Part shown: positions 26,140 to 34,656 of the stretch, one piece after another
How positions within the stretch are numbered: position 1 is the first letter of the stretch
How the letters are laid out: each line of letters opens with the position of its first letter
From: Lutibacter sp.
GTDB lineage: Bacteria > Bacteroidota > Bacteroidia > Flavobacteriales > Flavobacteriaceae
NCBI GenBank assembly: GCA_018054895.1
Contig: JAGPIQ010000001.1
Span: forward strand, 1 to 64,000
Direction: 5' to 3'
Length of the DNA: 64,000 nt
Position numbers and translations under genes: made by a program
The notes under the pieces: model-generated
What the model was told of the DNA's origin: nothing
The model's input: the letters and a program-made list of their open reading frames with translations, nothing else
Database searches by the model: none

Positions 26140-27124
26140 TAAATTGAGAATAATCAATTAAAATACTCATTCCTGGTCTTAACTCAACTTCTTTTGAAAC
26201 TGGAGCTGCTTTAATTTCAAAAGTTCTAACATCAAAATCACCCGTTGCTTTTGTGGCATTCCACGTTGCATATTCACCTAAAGCCGCAACATAATAAATT
26301 TTAAATTTCACTTTTTTATTATTCAAAGCCGGAATTGTGGCTTCAAAAACACCTTCTTTTTTAAAATTAGAAAGACTTGTTTCTTTTATGTTTAAAATAG
26401 CATAACTATTGGCTAAATCCACCAAATGAACCACTGGATAACCTGCTCCTATTAATTCACCTTCTTCAGGTAAAAAATTTAAAACTTCAGCATCAATTGG
26501 AGAAATAATATTTCGTTCATTTTTATAACCTTCCAATTCTGATAAAGCGCCATCAGCTTGTTTCACCAAAGCAGTTGCAGCTTCAATATCTTCATTCCTA
26601 GCACCTTTCATCGCCATTTGATACACGCTTAATGCCGCTTCTTGATCTTTTAAAGCCACCTCTTTTTTAGCAAATATTTCATCGCGTTGTTGTTCAGAAA
26701 TTACACCATCTTTAAATAAATTTGCCATACGAGCATAGGTTTTTTTCATCACATTTGCCGCAGCAGTTGCTTTTTCATACACGCTTTTTGCCCCTCTAAT
26801 TTCTTCTACTCTGGCACCATTTGTTGCTTTGTTTTTTTGTGCATTTGCTGCTTCTCTTAACGCTAAGGCTTGTTGTTCTTTTGCCATAATTTCAGGACTT
26901 AAAAGAGTTGCTAATAATTGTCCTTTTTGTACACTTTCACCTTCCTTTACTTCAAAAGAATTAATACGTGTAGGTATTTTTGCTGATAAATAAATTTCTT
27001 TAGCTTCTATTCTACCTTGTAAAATAACTGACTTTGGTTTTGAAATAAACCACACACCTGTTAGCACTAAAATTGCAAGAATTACAACGCTAATTAATGA
27101 TTTTATAAATTTTGGATTTCTCAT
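26132..27124 (-). CDS. HlyD/MFP-family periplasmic adaptor
   Basis: This 330-aa adaptor links the inner-membrane permeases to the TolC channel. A single N-terminal membrane segment (about 9-26) is followed by a split lipoyl/barrel-sandwich domain (VILQGRIEAKEI; later NIISPIDAEVL), a long alpha-helical hairpin (about 75-195, with Ala/Glu/Lys-rich heptads), and a beta-barrel domain ending in RPGMSILIDY. It lies 7 bp downstream of the TolC-family gene. Confidence 0.9.
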   Translation of the reverse strand: MRNPKFIKSLISVVILAILVLTGVWFISKPKSVILQGRIEAKEIYLSAKIPTRINSFEVKEGESVQKGQLLATLLSPEIMAKEQQALALREAANAQKNKATNGARVEEIRGAKSVYEKATAAANVMKKTYARMANLFKDGVISEQQRDEIFAKKEVALKDQEAALSVYQMAMKGARNEDIEAATALVKQADGALSELEGYKNERNIISPIDAEVLNFLPEEGELIGAGYPVVHLVDLANSYAILNIKETSLSNFKKEGVFEATIPALNNKKVKFKIYYVAALGEYATWNATKATGDFDVRTFEIKAAPVSKEVELRPGMSILIDYSQFNE

Positions 27125-27131
27125 TTTTAGT

Positions 27132-28514
27132 TTAATTTTGATTTAAGAAAGATGCTGTTTTCCCTGTAAGTACCATTAACTCTCCGTAGGCTACATTGTA
27201 CTCATACAAGGCTTTTATTTTATGTAATTTAATTTCTGATAATTTTAAAGTAGCGTCCACCACTTCTAAAGATGTTCCTGTGCCTTCTTCAAAAGCACGT
27301 GTTCGCATAAATTTTAATTTGTTTGCTAATACTTCATCTGCATTTAAACTTTCATATTGTTCCAGTTCCTTTTGCATAGTATTGTACAATTTTTCGGTAT
27401 AGGTTGCTAAATTTAAACGTGCCTGCCTGTCAATTTCTTCTACTTGAGAAATTTTATATTTTGAAGCTTTTATTTTATGTTCTCTTTGAAAACCATTAAA
27501 CAATTCCCATTCAACACCCACACCCACAAACCATTTGGTATCTACTAATGATAAATTTTCTTTTCCTAAAATATATTTTCCCATAACACCCACTTTTGGA
27601 AAATAATCACTGTTTTCAACTTGTACACCAACTTCTGCCAATTCGTGATTTTTTTCAATCATTTTTAGTTGTCTGTTTTCTGACAACATTTCATCTTGAA
27701 ATTCTTTTAAAGGTTTTACAATTGATGGCTGCATAAAATTTGTTGATATTGTTAAATTTTTATTGAAACCAATTAAATTTTGAACTGCGGTTGTAGCTAA
27801 AGACACATCTTTTTTAGCACCTAACAATTCACGGTTTGCATTGGACAAAGCGACTTTTGCATTTAAGGTCTCAACTTCTGGAATCATTCCATTTTCAAAA
27901 AATTTAGTCGCTTGATTGTTATGTAATAAAATAACATCGTACACTTCTTGTCTCAATTGAGCAGCTTCATTGGCTAATTTCAACTTAAAAAAATAATTTA
28001 TTAAATGAACAGTTAACTCATCCTCTTTAATTTGATGTTTGTTTTCCGCCAATTCTAATTTAATTCCTGAAGCTTTATTTGCAGCATTAATTTTTCCACC
28101 AGCAAAAATGGGCATAGAAATATCTGCAGAGGCAAAACCTAAGTTTTTTTCTTGTAAGGTAAAGTTCCAATCGCCTAAAACTGCTGCTGCATCTGGAATA
28201 CTTAATAAACCACCAATCATATTTCGTTGCTCGTTTAAATCTACCGTAATATCTTCATCTAAATGTACATACGTACCCGAAACGCTTACGGTTGGCAAAC
28301 GCAACCCTTTTGTAGCTTTATGTTCTTCTTCCATTGATTTTACTTCAAAACCTGACGCTTTTACATCTCCGTTTTTAGATAACATTAAATCGTGTGCTTG
28401 TTTTAACGTGAGTTCTTGGGCATTTGTAAAGGTTGTTAAAAGCCCTATAAACAAGAGTAATTTTAATTGTATACTACTCAATTTCATTGATTTAAAATTT
28501 ATATTAATTTTCAT
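27132..28514 (-). CDS. TolC-family outer membrane efflux protein
   Basis: This 460-aa outer membrane factor has a signal peptide ending in TNAQ and two repeats of the TolC alpha-barrel type, with long helical segments near 190-245 and 385-440. The ATG at 28512-28514 follows the TetR stop codon with no gap, which favours coupled translation. An internal Met10 start is also possible and would give a more standard signal peptide. It forms the exit duct of the tripartite exporter encoded downstream. Confidence 0.9.
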   Translation of the reverse strand: MKININFKSMKLSSIQLKLLLFIGLLTTFTNAQELTLKQAHDLMLSKNGDVKASGFEVKSMEEEHKATKGLRLPTVSVSGTYVHLDEDITVDLNEQRNMIGGLLSIPDAAAVLGDWNFTLQEKNLGFASADISMPIFAGGKINAANKASGIKLELAENKHQIKEDELTVHLINYFFKLKLANEAAQLRQEVYDVILLHNNQATKFFENGMIPEVETLNAKVALSNANRELLGAKKDVSLATTAVQNLIGFNKNLTISTNFMQPSIVKPLKEFQDEMLSENRQLKMIEKNHELAEVGVQVENSDYFPKVGVMGKYILGKENLSLVDTKWFVGVGVEWELFNGFQREHKIKASKYKISQVEEIDRQARLNLATYTEKLYNTMQKELEQYESLNADEVLANKLKFMRTRAFEEGTGTSLEVVDATLKLSEIKLHKIKALYEYNVAYGELMVLTGKTASFLNQN

Positions 28515-29099
28515 TTATTTTAATATTTTTAAAATATTTTCAGTTAAACTTTCAATATCATCTTCCGTTACTAATTGTGCTCCAAATATTTCTTTTCGTT
28601 TGAAGTTTATAAAATCAACCGGATACACAAAAATGTGGTAATGCAAATGGTACAAAGAGATATCTTTTGAAATTTCACCAGATTTTACACCAATTTGTTT
28701 TACTTGTTCCATTAATAAAACACTCTTTTTTACAATTTCATGTGAAACCGTAAAATTGTCATTATGCAATAATTGGCAATAAAATTTTGAAGCTACAGGC
28801 TCATTTATAAAATAAACAATTCTATTTTGTATGAATGACGACAAAAAAGGCTGAATACTTGTTTGATTTAATGCCAATAAAAACTCCAATTCTTTATAAA
28901 TAGCTGCTGCCTTATCAGAATATAATTCATTTATTAAATCTTGCTTACCTGAATAAGTTCGATATAAATAACCACCACTCACCTGCGCCTTTTTTGCAAT
29001 CATTGCAATAGTCGTAGCTTCTATCCCGTTTTCAACAATGGTTTGCATAGTGGCTTCTTTTACTCTTGCTATTTTATCTTCATCAATTTTACGTGCCAT
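28515..29099 (-). CDS. TetR-family repressor of the export operon
   Basis: This 194-aa regulator has an N-terminal helix-turn-helix (about 28-48, ATTIAMIAKKAQVSGGYLYR) and a C-terminal ligand-binding helical domain. It is the first gene of the operon TetR-TolC-HlyD-permease-permease, so it most likely controls its own transcript. A palindromic operator overlapping the -7 box lies just upstream at 29126-29145. The inducing ligand is unknown. Confidence 0.9.
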   Translation of the reverse strand: MARKIDEDKIARVKEATMQTIVENGIEATTIAMIAKKAQVSGGYLYRTYSGKQDLINELYSDKAAAIYKELEFLLALNQTSIQPFLSSFIQNRIVYFINEPVASKFYCQLLHNDNFTVSHEIVKKSVLLMEQVKQIGVKSGEISKDISLYHLHYHIFVYPVDFINFKRKEIFGAQLVTEDDIESLTENILKILK

Positions 29100-29118
29100 A
29101 AGTATTCATTTAACAATG

Positions 29119-29145
29119 CAAAAGTATGAATAAACGTTCATTCAT
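29119..29145 (-). promoter_or_regulatory. Promoter and TetR operator of the export operon
   Basis: A minus-strand -7 box TACTTTTG lies at 29119-29126. It abuts a near-perfect palindrome, ATGAATAAACGTTCATTCAT, at 29126-29145 with one mismatched pair per arm. The position immediately upstream of the -7 box is where a TetR dimer would block polymerase. Confidence 0.75.
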
Positions 29146-29199
29146 TAATAATTTTAATCAAAAAATTAATACTTCCAGTAAAAATCTTATTTTTACCAA

Positions 29200-29772
29200 A
29201 TGGAATTAGCTTTAATATACGATCAGGAATTCAAAGGAATTGATTTCCAGTCCACACCACTTGAAAAGGCAGAATATGACAATTGTACTTTTATAAATTG
29301 TAATATTTCTTCTATAAACTTGTCGAATTGGGAATTTATAGAATGCTCATTTTATGATTGTAATTTAAGTTTATCAAGTCTCAAAAATACCAGTTTTAAA
29401 GAAGTAAAATTTGAAAAATGTAAACTTTTAGGTTTGAATTTTAGTGAGTGTAATCCTTTTCTATTAAATATGGCTTTTAAAGAAAGCAACCTAAATATGG
29501 CTTCTTTTTACAATTTAAAAATAGCAAAAACATCATTTATAAATTGTAATCTTACTGAAAGCGACTTTTCTGAATCTAATTTGGAGCAATCCAATTTTTT
29601 AAACTGCGATTTAAAAAACACCATTTTTAATAGAACTAATTTAACTAAAGTAGATTTTTCAACCTCAGTTAACTACGCTCTTGACCCTGAAAATAATGAG
29701 GTAAAACAAGCCAAATTTTCAAAAGATGGACTTGAAGGTTTATTAAAAAAACACCAAATAATTGTAGTCTAA
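29200..29772 (+). CDS. Pentapeptide-repeat protein, Qnr/McbG-like
   Basis: This 190-aa protein is built almost entirely of A(D/N)LxF-like five-residue repeats with Phe or Leu at the centre (for example CTFINCN, SFINCNLTESDF, NLEQSNF). These fold as a right-handed quadrilateral helix. A single break near residues 86-91 (SECNPF) and a C-terminal capping segment with NYALDPENN resemble Qnr/McbG proteins, which mimic DNA and protect gyrase. Gyrase protection is not shown here. It is convergent with the MBL hydrolase gene, 2 bp away. Confidence 0.82.
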   Translation: MELALIYDQEFKGIDFQSTPLEKAEYDNCTFINCNISSINLSNWEFIECSFYDCNLSLSSLKNTSFKEVKFEKCKLLGLNFSECNPFLLNMAFKESNLNMASFYNLKIAKTSFINCNLTESDFSESNLEQSNFLNCDLKNTIFNRTNLTKVDFSTSVNYALDPENNEVKQAKFSKDGLEGLLKKHQIIVV

Positions 29773-29774
29773 AA

Positions 29775-30536
29775 TTATACTTCTAACACTAATTCATCAT
29801 AGGCTAAAAACACATTTTTAGGTAGTATTTTTTCTACTTCCGCATGAAAACCCATATGATGGCTTATATGTGTTAAATAGGTTTTTTGAGGTTGTAATTC
29901 CGCTATTAACTCCAAAGCTTCCTTTAAATTTAAGTGAGAATAATGTGGCTCTATCCTAATAGCACTTAAAATCAACACGTCTAAATTTTGAAGTTTTTCT
30001 TTTTCTTCACTTGCAATTGTTTTTACATCTGTTAAATAAGCTATATTATTAAATCGATATCCTACTATTTTTAAAGAACCGTGGTGTATTTCAATGGGTA
30101 TTACTTTTAAATTTTTCAGATAAAAAAATTCTTTACTAACAATATTTTTATCAATACTTGGAGCGCCTGGATATTTATTTTCTTCAGTGAAAATATAATC
30201 GAAACGTCGCTCCAAACTATCCATAACACGCTGAATTGCGTACAAAGGCACACTCCCCAATTGAAAACTAAATGGCCTAATATCATCTAAACCAGCTGTA
30301 TGGTCGGCGTGTTCGTGTGTGTATAAAATCCCATTAATTTTAGAAACATTGGCTCGTAACATTTGATATCTAAAATCTGGACCGCAATCTACAACATAGC
30401 AATAACTCTCCCACTCTATTAAAATAGAAACCCGTAATCTTTTATCTTTTTTATCCGTAGATAAACAAACAGGATGATTGCTACTTACTACTGGTATTCC
30501 TGTTGAAGTGCCTGTTCCTAAAAATGTTATTTTCAA
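29775..30536 (-). CDS. MBL-fold metal-dependent hydrolase (PhnP-like)
   Basis: This 253-aa metallo-beta-lactamase-fold enzyme shows the dinuclear metal motif THEHADH (with TAGLDD), an N-terminal GTGTSTGIP loop typical of the PhnP/RNase Z-like branch, and a later HISHHMGFH. This branch includes cyclic phosphodiesterases, and in Bacteroidota it is an uncharacterised housekeeping protein. No phn genes are nearby, so a role in phosphonate use is not supported. Confidence 0.85.
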   Translation of the reverse strand: MKITFLGTGTSTGIPVVSSNHPVCLSTDKKDKRLRVSILIEWESYCYVVDCGPDFRYQMLRANVSKINGILYTHEHADHTAGLDDIRPFSFQLGSVPLYAIQRVMDSLERRFDYIFTEENKYPGAPSIDKNIVSKEFFYLKNLKVIPIEIHHGSLKIVGYRFNNIAYLTDVKTIASEEKEKLQNLDVLILSAIRIEPHYSHLNLKEALELIAELQPQKTYLTHISHHMGFHAEVEKILPKNVFLAYDELVLEV

Positions 30537-30931
30537 TGTATTTAATTTTATTGGTAAAAATACAATGATTATTTAATTCCAATTCCCTTCGTTCCACTTT
30601 TTATAAAAACTCAAAAATTAACGATTTTTAAATAATTGTTATTTATATACATATTTTATTAAAAGTAAATGAATAATGTATTTATTTGCCCTAAATATTA
30701 AACAATTCATTGCCTTCTGTTTTTTTTAAACTCAATATGAACCAATCATTTTATCAAAAAATCGCTGAACGCTTAGTACTATTTCCTTTTAGTTGTTTTT
30801 TTACACTTAAAAGAAATTACAAGAAGTAAAACGGCTTTTTTTGGCTAAATTTGGGGTTTGTATATTTTTTAACGTTACAGAGCATATAAATTAAATATTT
30901 CACAACCAAAATAAATAAACAATATATCTAA
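30537..30931. other. Divergent intergenic region before pntA1
   Basis: This 395-bp A/T-rich gap carries no gene. A TAAATTTG box at 30846-30853 (plus strand) fits the -7 consensus and would give pntA1 a leader of about 70 nt. No clear -33 element, riboswitch or terminator was seen. Confidence 0.45.
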
Positions 30932-32032
30932 ATGAAAATAGGCGTATTAAAAGAAACCCAAAAAGGGGAAAAACGTGTCTCTATTTCACCAAATATAGCA
31001 AAACAACTTATTGCAAGTGGTTTTGAAGTACTTGTTGAAGAAGAAGCGGGATTTGCTTCATCATACCAAAATTCTAATTATGAAGAGGCAGGTACACAAA
31101 TTGTAAAAAGAGATGTTATTTTTAAAGAAGCAGACATCTTAATTAAAATCAATCCGTTTGATGCAGAAGATTTAGCATTGGTCAACAAATCTCAAGTTTT
31201 AATGAGTCAATTGTACCATAAATCTTCACCTGAATTATTAGAAGCTATTGCAAAAACTGGCGCTACTGCATTTTCAATGGATGCAATGCCACGTATTTCA
31301 AGAGCTCAGGATATGGATGTTTTAAGTTCGCAAAACAACTTAGCAGGTTACAAAGCTGTTATTTTAGGAGCGAATGAAATGACCCGAATTTTCCCATTAA
31401 TGATGACGGCTGCTGGAACAATTACTCCTTCAAAAGTATTAATTTACGGAATTGGAGTTGCTGGTTTACAAGCTATTGCAACTGCAAAACGTTTAGGTGC
31501 TGTTGTTGAAGCTACCGATATTAGAACGGAAACAAAAGAGCAAGCAGAGTCTTTAGGAGCTAAATTTATTATGGTAGATAATACTGGTGAAGAATCTGAA
31601 GGTGGTTATGCTAAAGAAGCTTCGGATGATTATGCTCGCAGACAAAAAGAGGCTGTAAATAAATCGTTATTTCAAGCAGATTTAGTAATTACAACGGCTA
31701 TGGTTCCTGGGCGTAAAGCTCCTGTACTTATTTCAACAGAGCAAGTAAGCCAAATGAAAAATGGTGCTGTTATTATTGATTTAGCTGCTGCTCAAGGTGG
31801 AAATTGCGAATCAAGTAAAATGAATGAAACTATTATTGAAAATGGGGTAAAAATTATTGGAACTACCATTGCTCCTGAAAGCGTTTCAACAAATGCAAGT
31901 GATTTATACGCTAAAAATATGTTGAATTTTATCAATCATTTAACTGAAAATAATGAATTTAAGTGGGATTTGGAAGAAGAAATTACCAAAGGAACACTAA
32001 TTGTTCATAACGGAACTATTAAACAAAATTAA
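30932..32032 (+). CDS. pntA: NAD(P) transhydrogenase subunit alpha, part 1
   Basis: This 366-aa protein is the NAD(H)-binding domain I of proton-translocating transhydrogenase. The N-terminus MKIGVLKE is typical of the alanine dehydrogenase/PNT fold. The nucleotide site GIGVAGLQAIATAKRLGA is followed by the acidic residue of EATDIR. It corresponds only to the first part of E. coli PntA; the membrane part is the next gene, 10 bp away. The complex uses the proton gradient to reduce NADP+ with NADH. Confidence 0.93.
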   Translation: MKIGVLKETQKGEKRVSISPNIAKQLIASGFEVLVEEEAGFASSYQNSNYEEAGTQIVKRDVIFKEADILIKINPFDAEDLALVNKSQVLMSQLYHKSSPELLEAIAKTGATAFSMDAMPRISRAQDMDVLSSQNNLAGYKAVILGANEMTRIFPLMMTAAGTITPSKVLIYGIGVAGLQAIATAKRLGAVVEATDIRTETKEQAESLGAKFIMVDNTGEESEGGYAKEASDDYARRQKEAVNKSLFQADLVITTAMVPGRKAPVLISTEQVSQMKNGAVIIDLAAAQGGNCESSKMNETIIENGVKIIGTTIAPESVSTNASDLYAKNMLNFINHLTENNEFKWDLEEEITKGTLIVHNGTIKQN

Positions 32033-32042
32033 AGACTAGATT

Positions 32043-32345
32043 ATGAACGGATTTATAGAATTTATAAGCGGTAATCTTCAATTATTTTATATCCTAATTT
32101 TAGCGATATTTATTGGAGTTGAATTAATTAAAAACGTACCATCTGTACTACATACACCTTTAATGTCTGGTGCAAATGCACTAAGTGGTGTTGTAATTGT
32201 AGGTGCTATTTTAGTAATGTTAGAGGCTGAAGGTGCTTTAGATTTAACGTTAGGATTTATAGCTGTTGTATTAGGAATAATTAATGTTATTGGCGGTTTT
32301 GCTGTTACTGACAGAATGTTACAAATGTTTAAAAAGAGAAAATAA
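32043..32345 (+). CDS. pntAB: NAD(P) transhydrogenase subunit alpha, part 2 (membrane)
   Basis: This 100-aa integral membrane protein has three or so hydrophobic helices (about 12-25, 40-60, 68-90). It corresponds to the C-terminal membrane segment of E. coli PntA, split off as in Rhodospirillum rubrum and most Bacteroidota. Its stop codon overlaps the pntB start by one base, so the two are translationally coupled. Confidence 0.9.
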   Translation: MNGFIEFISGNLQLFYILILAIFIGVELIKNVPSVLHTPLMSGANALSGVVIVGAILVMLEAEGALDLTLGFIAVVLGIINVIGGFAVTDRMLQMFKKRK

Positions 32346-33751
32346 TGAGTATAACACTAAGTATCATATATTTAATTTCGACGGTAACATTTGTTATTGG
32401 TTTAAAATTATTAGGACATCCTGAAACAGCTAAAAAAGGAAATTTAATTTCTGGAGCAGGAATGCTATTGGCCATTTTTGGAACATTATTTTTACATGGC
32501 ATTGAAAATGTACCAACTATCAATTATATTTTAATTGCCATAGCCTTATTAGTTGGAACAATTTTAGGGTGGTTTATCGCCATGAAAGTTGCCATGACAA
32601 AAATGCCCGAATTAGTATCGTTATTCAATGGTTTTGGGGGTGGTAGCGCACTTTTAATTGGATTGATTGAATTTACTAAAAACGTAGGTGTTGATGCTGA
32701 ATTAAAATTAGATTCAGCAATTATAGCAACAAGTTTATCTGCTATTGTTATTGGTAGTATTACCTTAACAGGAAGTTTGGTTGCTTGGGCTAAATTAAAT
32801 GGATCTATGAAAGATTTAAGATTACCTAAATACAATCTAATCAACAATATCTTATTTGTAGTATTAGTTGCGTTTTCAGCGTACATTGTTATGGTAAATA
32901 CAGATAGCTTACTATTAGTTTACGTATTATTAGCGGCTTCCTTAGTTTACGGATATTTATTTGTAGCTCCAATTGGAGGTGCGGATATGCCGGTAGTAAT
33001 TTCGTTATTAAACTCATTAACGGGTATTGCAGCAGCCATTACTGGTATTTTATACGATAATATGGTAATGCTTGTTGGTGGTATTTTAGTAGGTTCAGCA
33101 GGGTTTATTTTAACTTTTGTAATGTGTAACGCTATGAATCGTTCATTAACAAACGTTATTTTTGGAGCTTTTGGTGGTGGCGGAGATGCTGCTGTTGCTG
33201 GAGGAAATAAAGTTGGCGGAACAATTAAAAAAACAACCGCAAGTGATTCTGCAGTAATGATGAATTATGCTAATAAAGTTGTTATTGTTCCAGGATATGG
33301 TTTGGCGGTAGCACAAGCACAACACGTAATTCATGAATTAGAAGAATTATTAACTAAAAAAGGTGTTGATGTAAGTTATGCAATTCATCCTGTAGCTGGT
33401 CGTATGCCAGGTCATATGAACGTATTATTAGCTGAAAGTAATGTTGACTATGGAAAGTTAATTGAAATGGACAACATCAACCCTCAATTTGCGAATACAG
33501 ATGTTGTATTGGTAGTTGGAGCAAATGATGTTGTGAATCCTGCAGCGCATAACGATCCTTCTAGTCCAATTTACGGAATGCCAATTTTAGATGTAGAAAA
33601 TGCAAAACATATTATTGTAAACAAACGTAGTATGAATGCTGGTTACGCTGGTATTGAAAATGAATTATTCTACAACCAAAAAACATCAATGCTATTTGGT
33701 GATGCTAAAGATTCATTGACAAAACTAGTTGCAGAACTTAAAAATATGTAA
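32345..33751 (+). CDS. pntB: NAD(P) transhydrogenase subunit beta
   Basis: This 468-aa protein has about nine membrane helices in residues 1-270 (domain II) and a soluble NADP(H)-binding domain III (about 290-468). In domain III, VPGYGLAVAQAQ forms the nucleotide loop, AGRMPGHMNVLLAE the hinge, and VVGANDVVNPAA a further conserved NADP site. It is the last gene of the pnt operon, followed by a perfect 40-bp palindromic terminator. Confidence 0.95.
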   Translation: MSITLSIIYLISTVTFVIGLKLLGHPETAKKGNLISGAGMLLAIFGTLFLHGIENVPTINYILIAIALLVGTILGWFIAMKVAMTKMPELVSLFNGFGGGSALLIGLIEFTKNVGVDAELKLDSAIIATSLSAIVIGSITLTGSLVAWAKLNGSMKDLRLPKYNLINNILFVVLVAFSAYIVMVNTDSLLLVYVLLAASLVYGYLFVAPIGGADMPVVISLLNSLTGIAAAITGILYDNMVMLVGGILVGSAGFILTFVMCNAMNRSLTNVIFGAFGGGGDAAVAGGNKVGGTIKKTTASDSAVMMNYANKVVIVPGYGLAVAQAQHVIHELEELLTKKGVDVSYAIHPVAGRMPGHMNVLLAESNVDYGKLIEMDNINPQFANTDVVLVVGANDVVNPAAHNDPSSPIYGMPILDVENAKHIIVNKRSMNAGYAGIENELFYNQKTSMLFGDAKDSLTKLVAELKNM

Positions 33752-33773
33752 CAAATTTTTATAATTAAAATTC

Positions 33774-33813
33774 AAAAAAAGTTTATTGAAACTAGTTTCA
33801 ATAAACTTTTTTT
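33774..33813. terminator. Bidirectional terminator after pntB
   Basis: A perfect 40-bp palindrome, starting with seven A and ending with seven T around GTTTATTGAAACTAGT. It lies between convergent pntB and the DUF2461 gene and serves both. Confidence 0.9.
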
Positions 33814-33827
33814 ATGCAATTCAGTTA

Positions 33828-34502
33828 CTAATCAATAATTGAAACTCCGTTTAAATCAGTTGTTAAAACATCACTCATATAGTCTAAAAATGGACGCATT
33901 GCTTTAAAACTGCTATTTAATTCTTCTATAAAATTAGGTGACAACACTTCTTCATCTGTAAATTTACGGGCAACAATAAATTGTTTTAAGTTGATTAAAT
34001 CTAAATTTGGTTGTGTTTTATCAAAACCACGAGGCGCTGTTTTTAACGAATCTCCTTGAATTTTTCCAAAATGTTCTTTAAACGTTTTATCATTAATAAT
34101 TGTTCTTATTTCAGAAGCATCCATTTCAAATTCTTTTCTAATTCGAAGTAAATCTTCTTTATTTGGATCCCAAAAACCACCTCCTAAAAAACTTTCACCT
34201 GGTTTAATTTGTAAATAATAACCACCACGCAATCTATTGGTTGCTCTTACAAAACCTCCATCAAAATGGGATTTATAAGGTGTTTTATCTTTGGAAAAAC
34301 GCACATCTCGATAAATTCTGAATATTTTTAAACTCTCAATTTCATCGTGTTCTTTTATTTTTTCATGAAGTGAATCATAAAATTTTTTAATTGATTTTTG
34401 CTCTTTTTCAAAAGTAGGTTTGTTTTCAGTAAACCAATCTCGGTTATTGTTTGCTTTTAAATCTTTAAGAAAATCTAATGTTGTTTTAGAAATGGATGTC
34501 AT
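33828..34502 (-). CDS. DUF2461 (TIGR02453) family protein
   Basis: This 224-aa cytosolic protein has the family pattern: FLKDLKANNNRDWF at the N-terminus, FRIYRDVRFSKDKTPYK in the middle, then GGYYLQIKPGES and GGGFWDP. The family is common in Bacteroidota and its function is unknown. The gene is transcribed alone. Confidence 0.85.
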   Translation of the reverse strand: MTSISKTTLDFLKDLKANNNRDWFTENKPTFEKEQKSIKKFYDSLHEKIKEHDEIESLKIFRIYRDVRFSKDKTPYKSHFDGGFVRATNRLRGGYYLQIKPGESFLGGGFWDPNKEDLLRIRKEFEMDASEIRTIINDKTFKEHFGKIQGDSLKTAPRGFDKTQPNLDLINLKQFIVARKFTDEEVLSPNFIEELNSSFKAMRPFLDYMSDVLTTDLNGVSIID

Positions 34503-34604
34503 AGTTTAAATTTTAAAATGTAAATATACAAAGACCTTGTTAATTAGAAATTATTTCTAAAAAAACAGCGTTTAAAGAAAATACACTGCAACTAACCAAC
34601 AACA

Positions 34605-34635
34605 AAAAAGCGACTGAAATATTCAGTCGCTTTTT
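34605..34635 (-). terminator. Rho-independent terminator of the 1152-aa protein gene
   Basis: A 14-bp stem (AAAAAGCGACTGAA at 34605-34618 with its complement at 34622-34635) has a 3-nt loop and a T-run on the minus strand. It lies 22 bp after the stop codon. Confidence 0.85.
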
Positions 34636-34656
34636 AAAATTATTACATATTTTTAA

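Noticed and set aside
28039..28641. 200-aa plus-strand frame opposite TolC and TetR genes
   Set aside because: It is an antisense shadow of two well-supported genes, with no recognisable domain and no promoter.
33774..33813. 40-bp palindrome as a mobile-element inverted repeat
   Set aside because: Its A-run and T-run ends and its position between convergent genes mark a bidirectional terminator.
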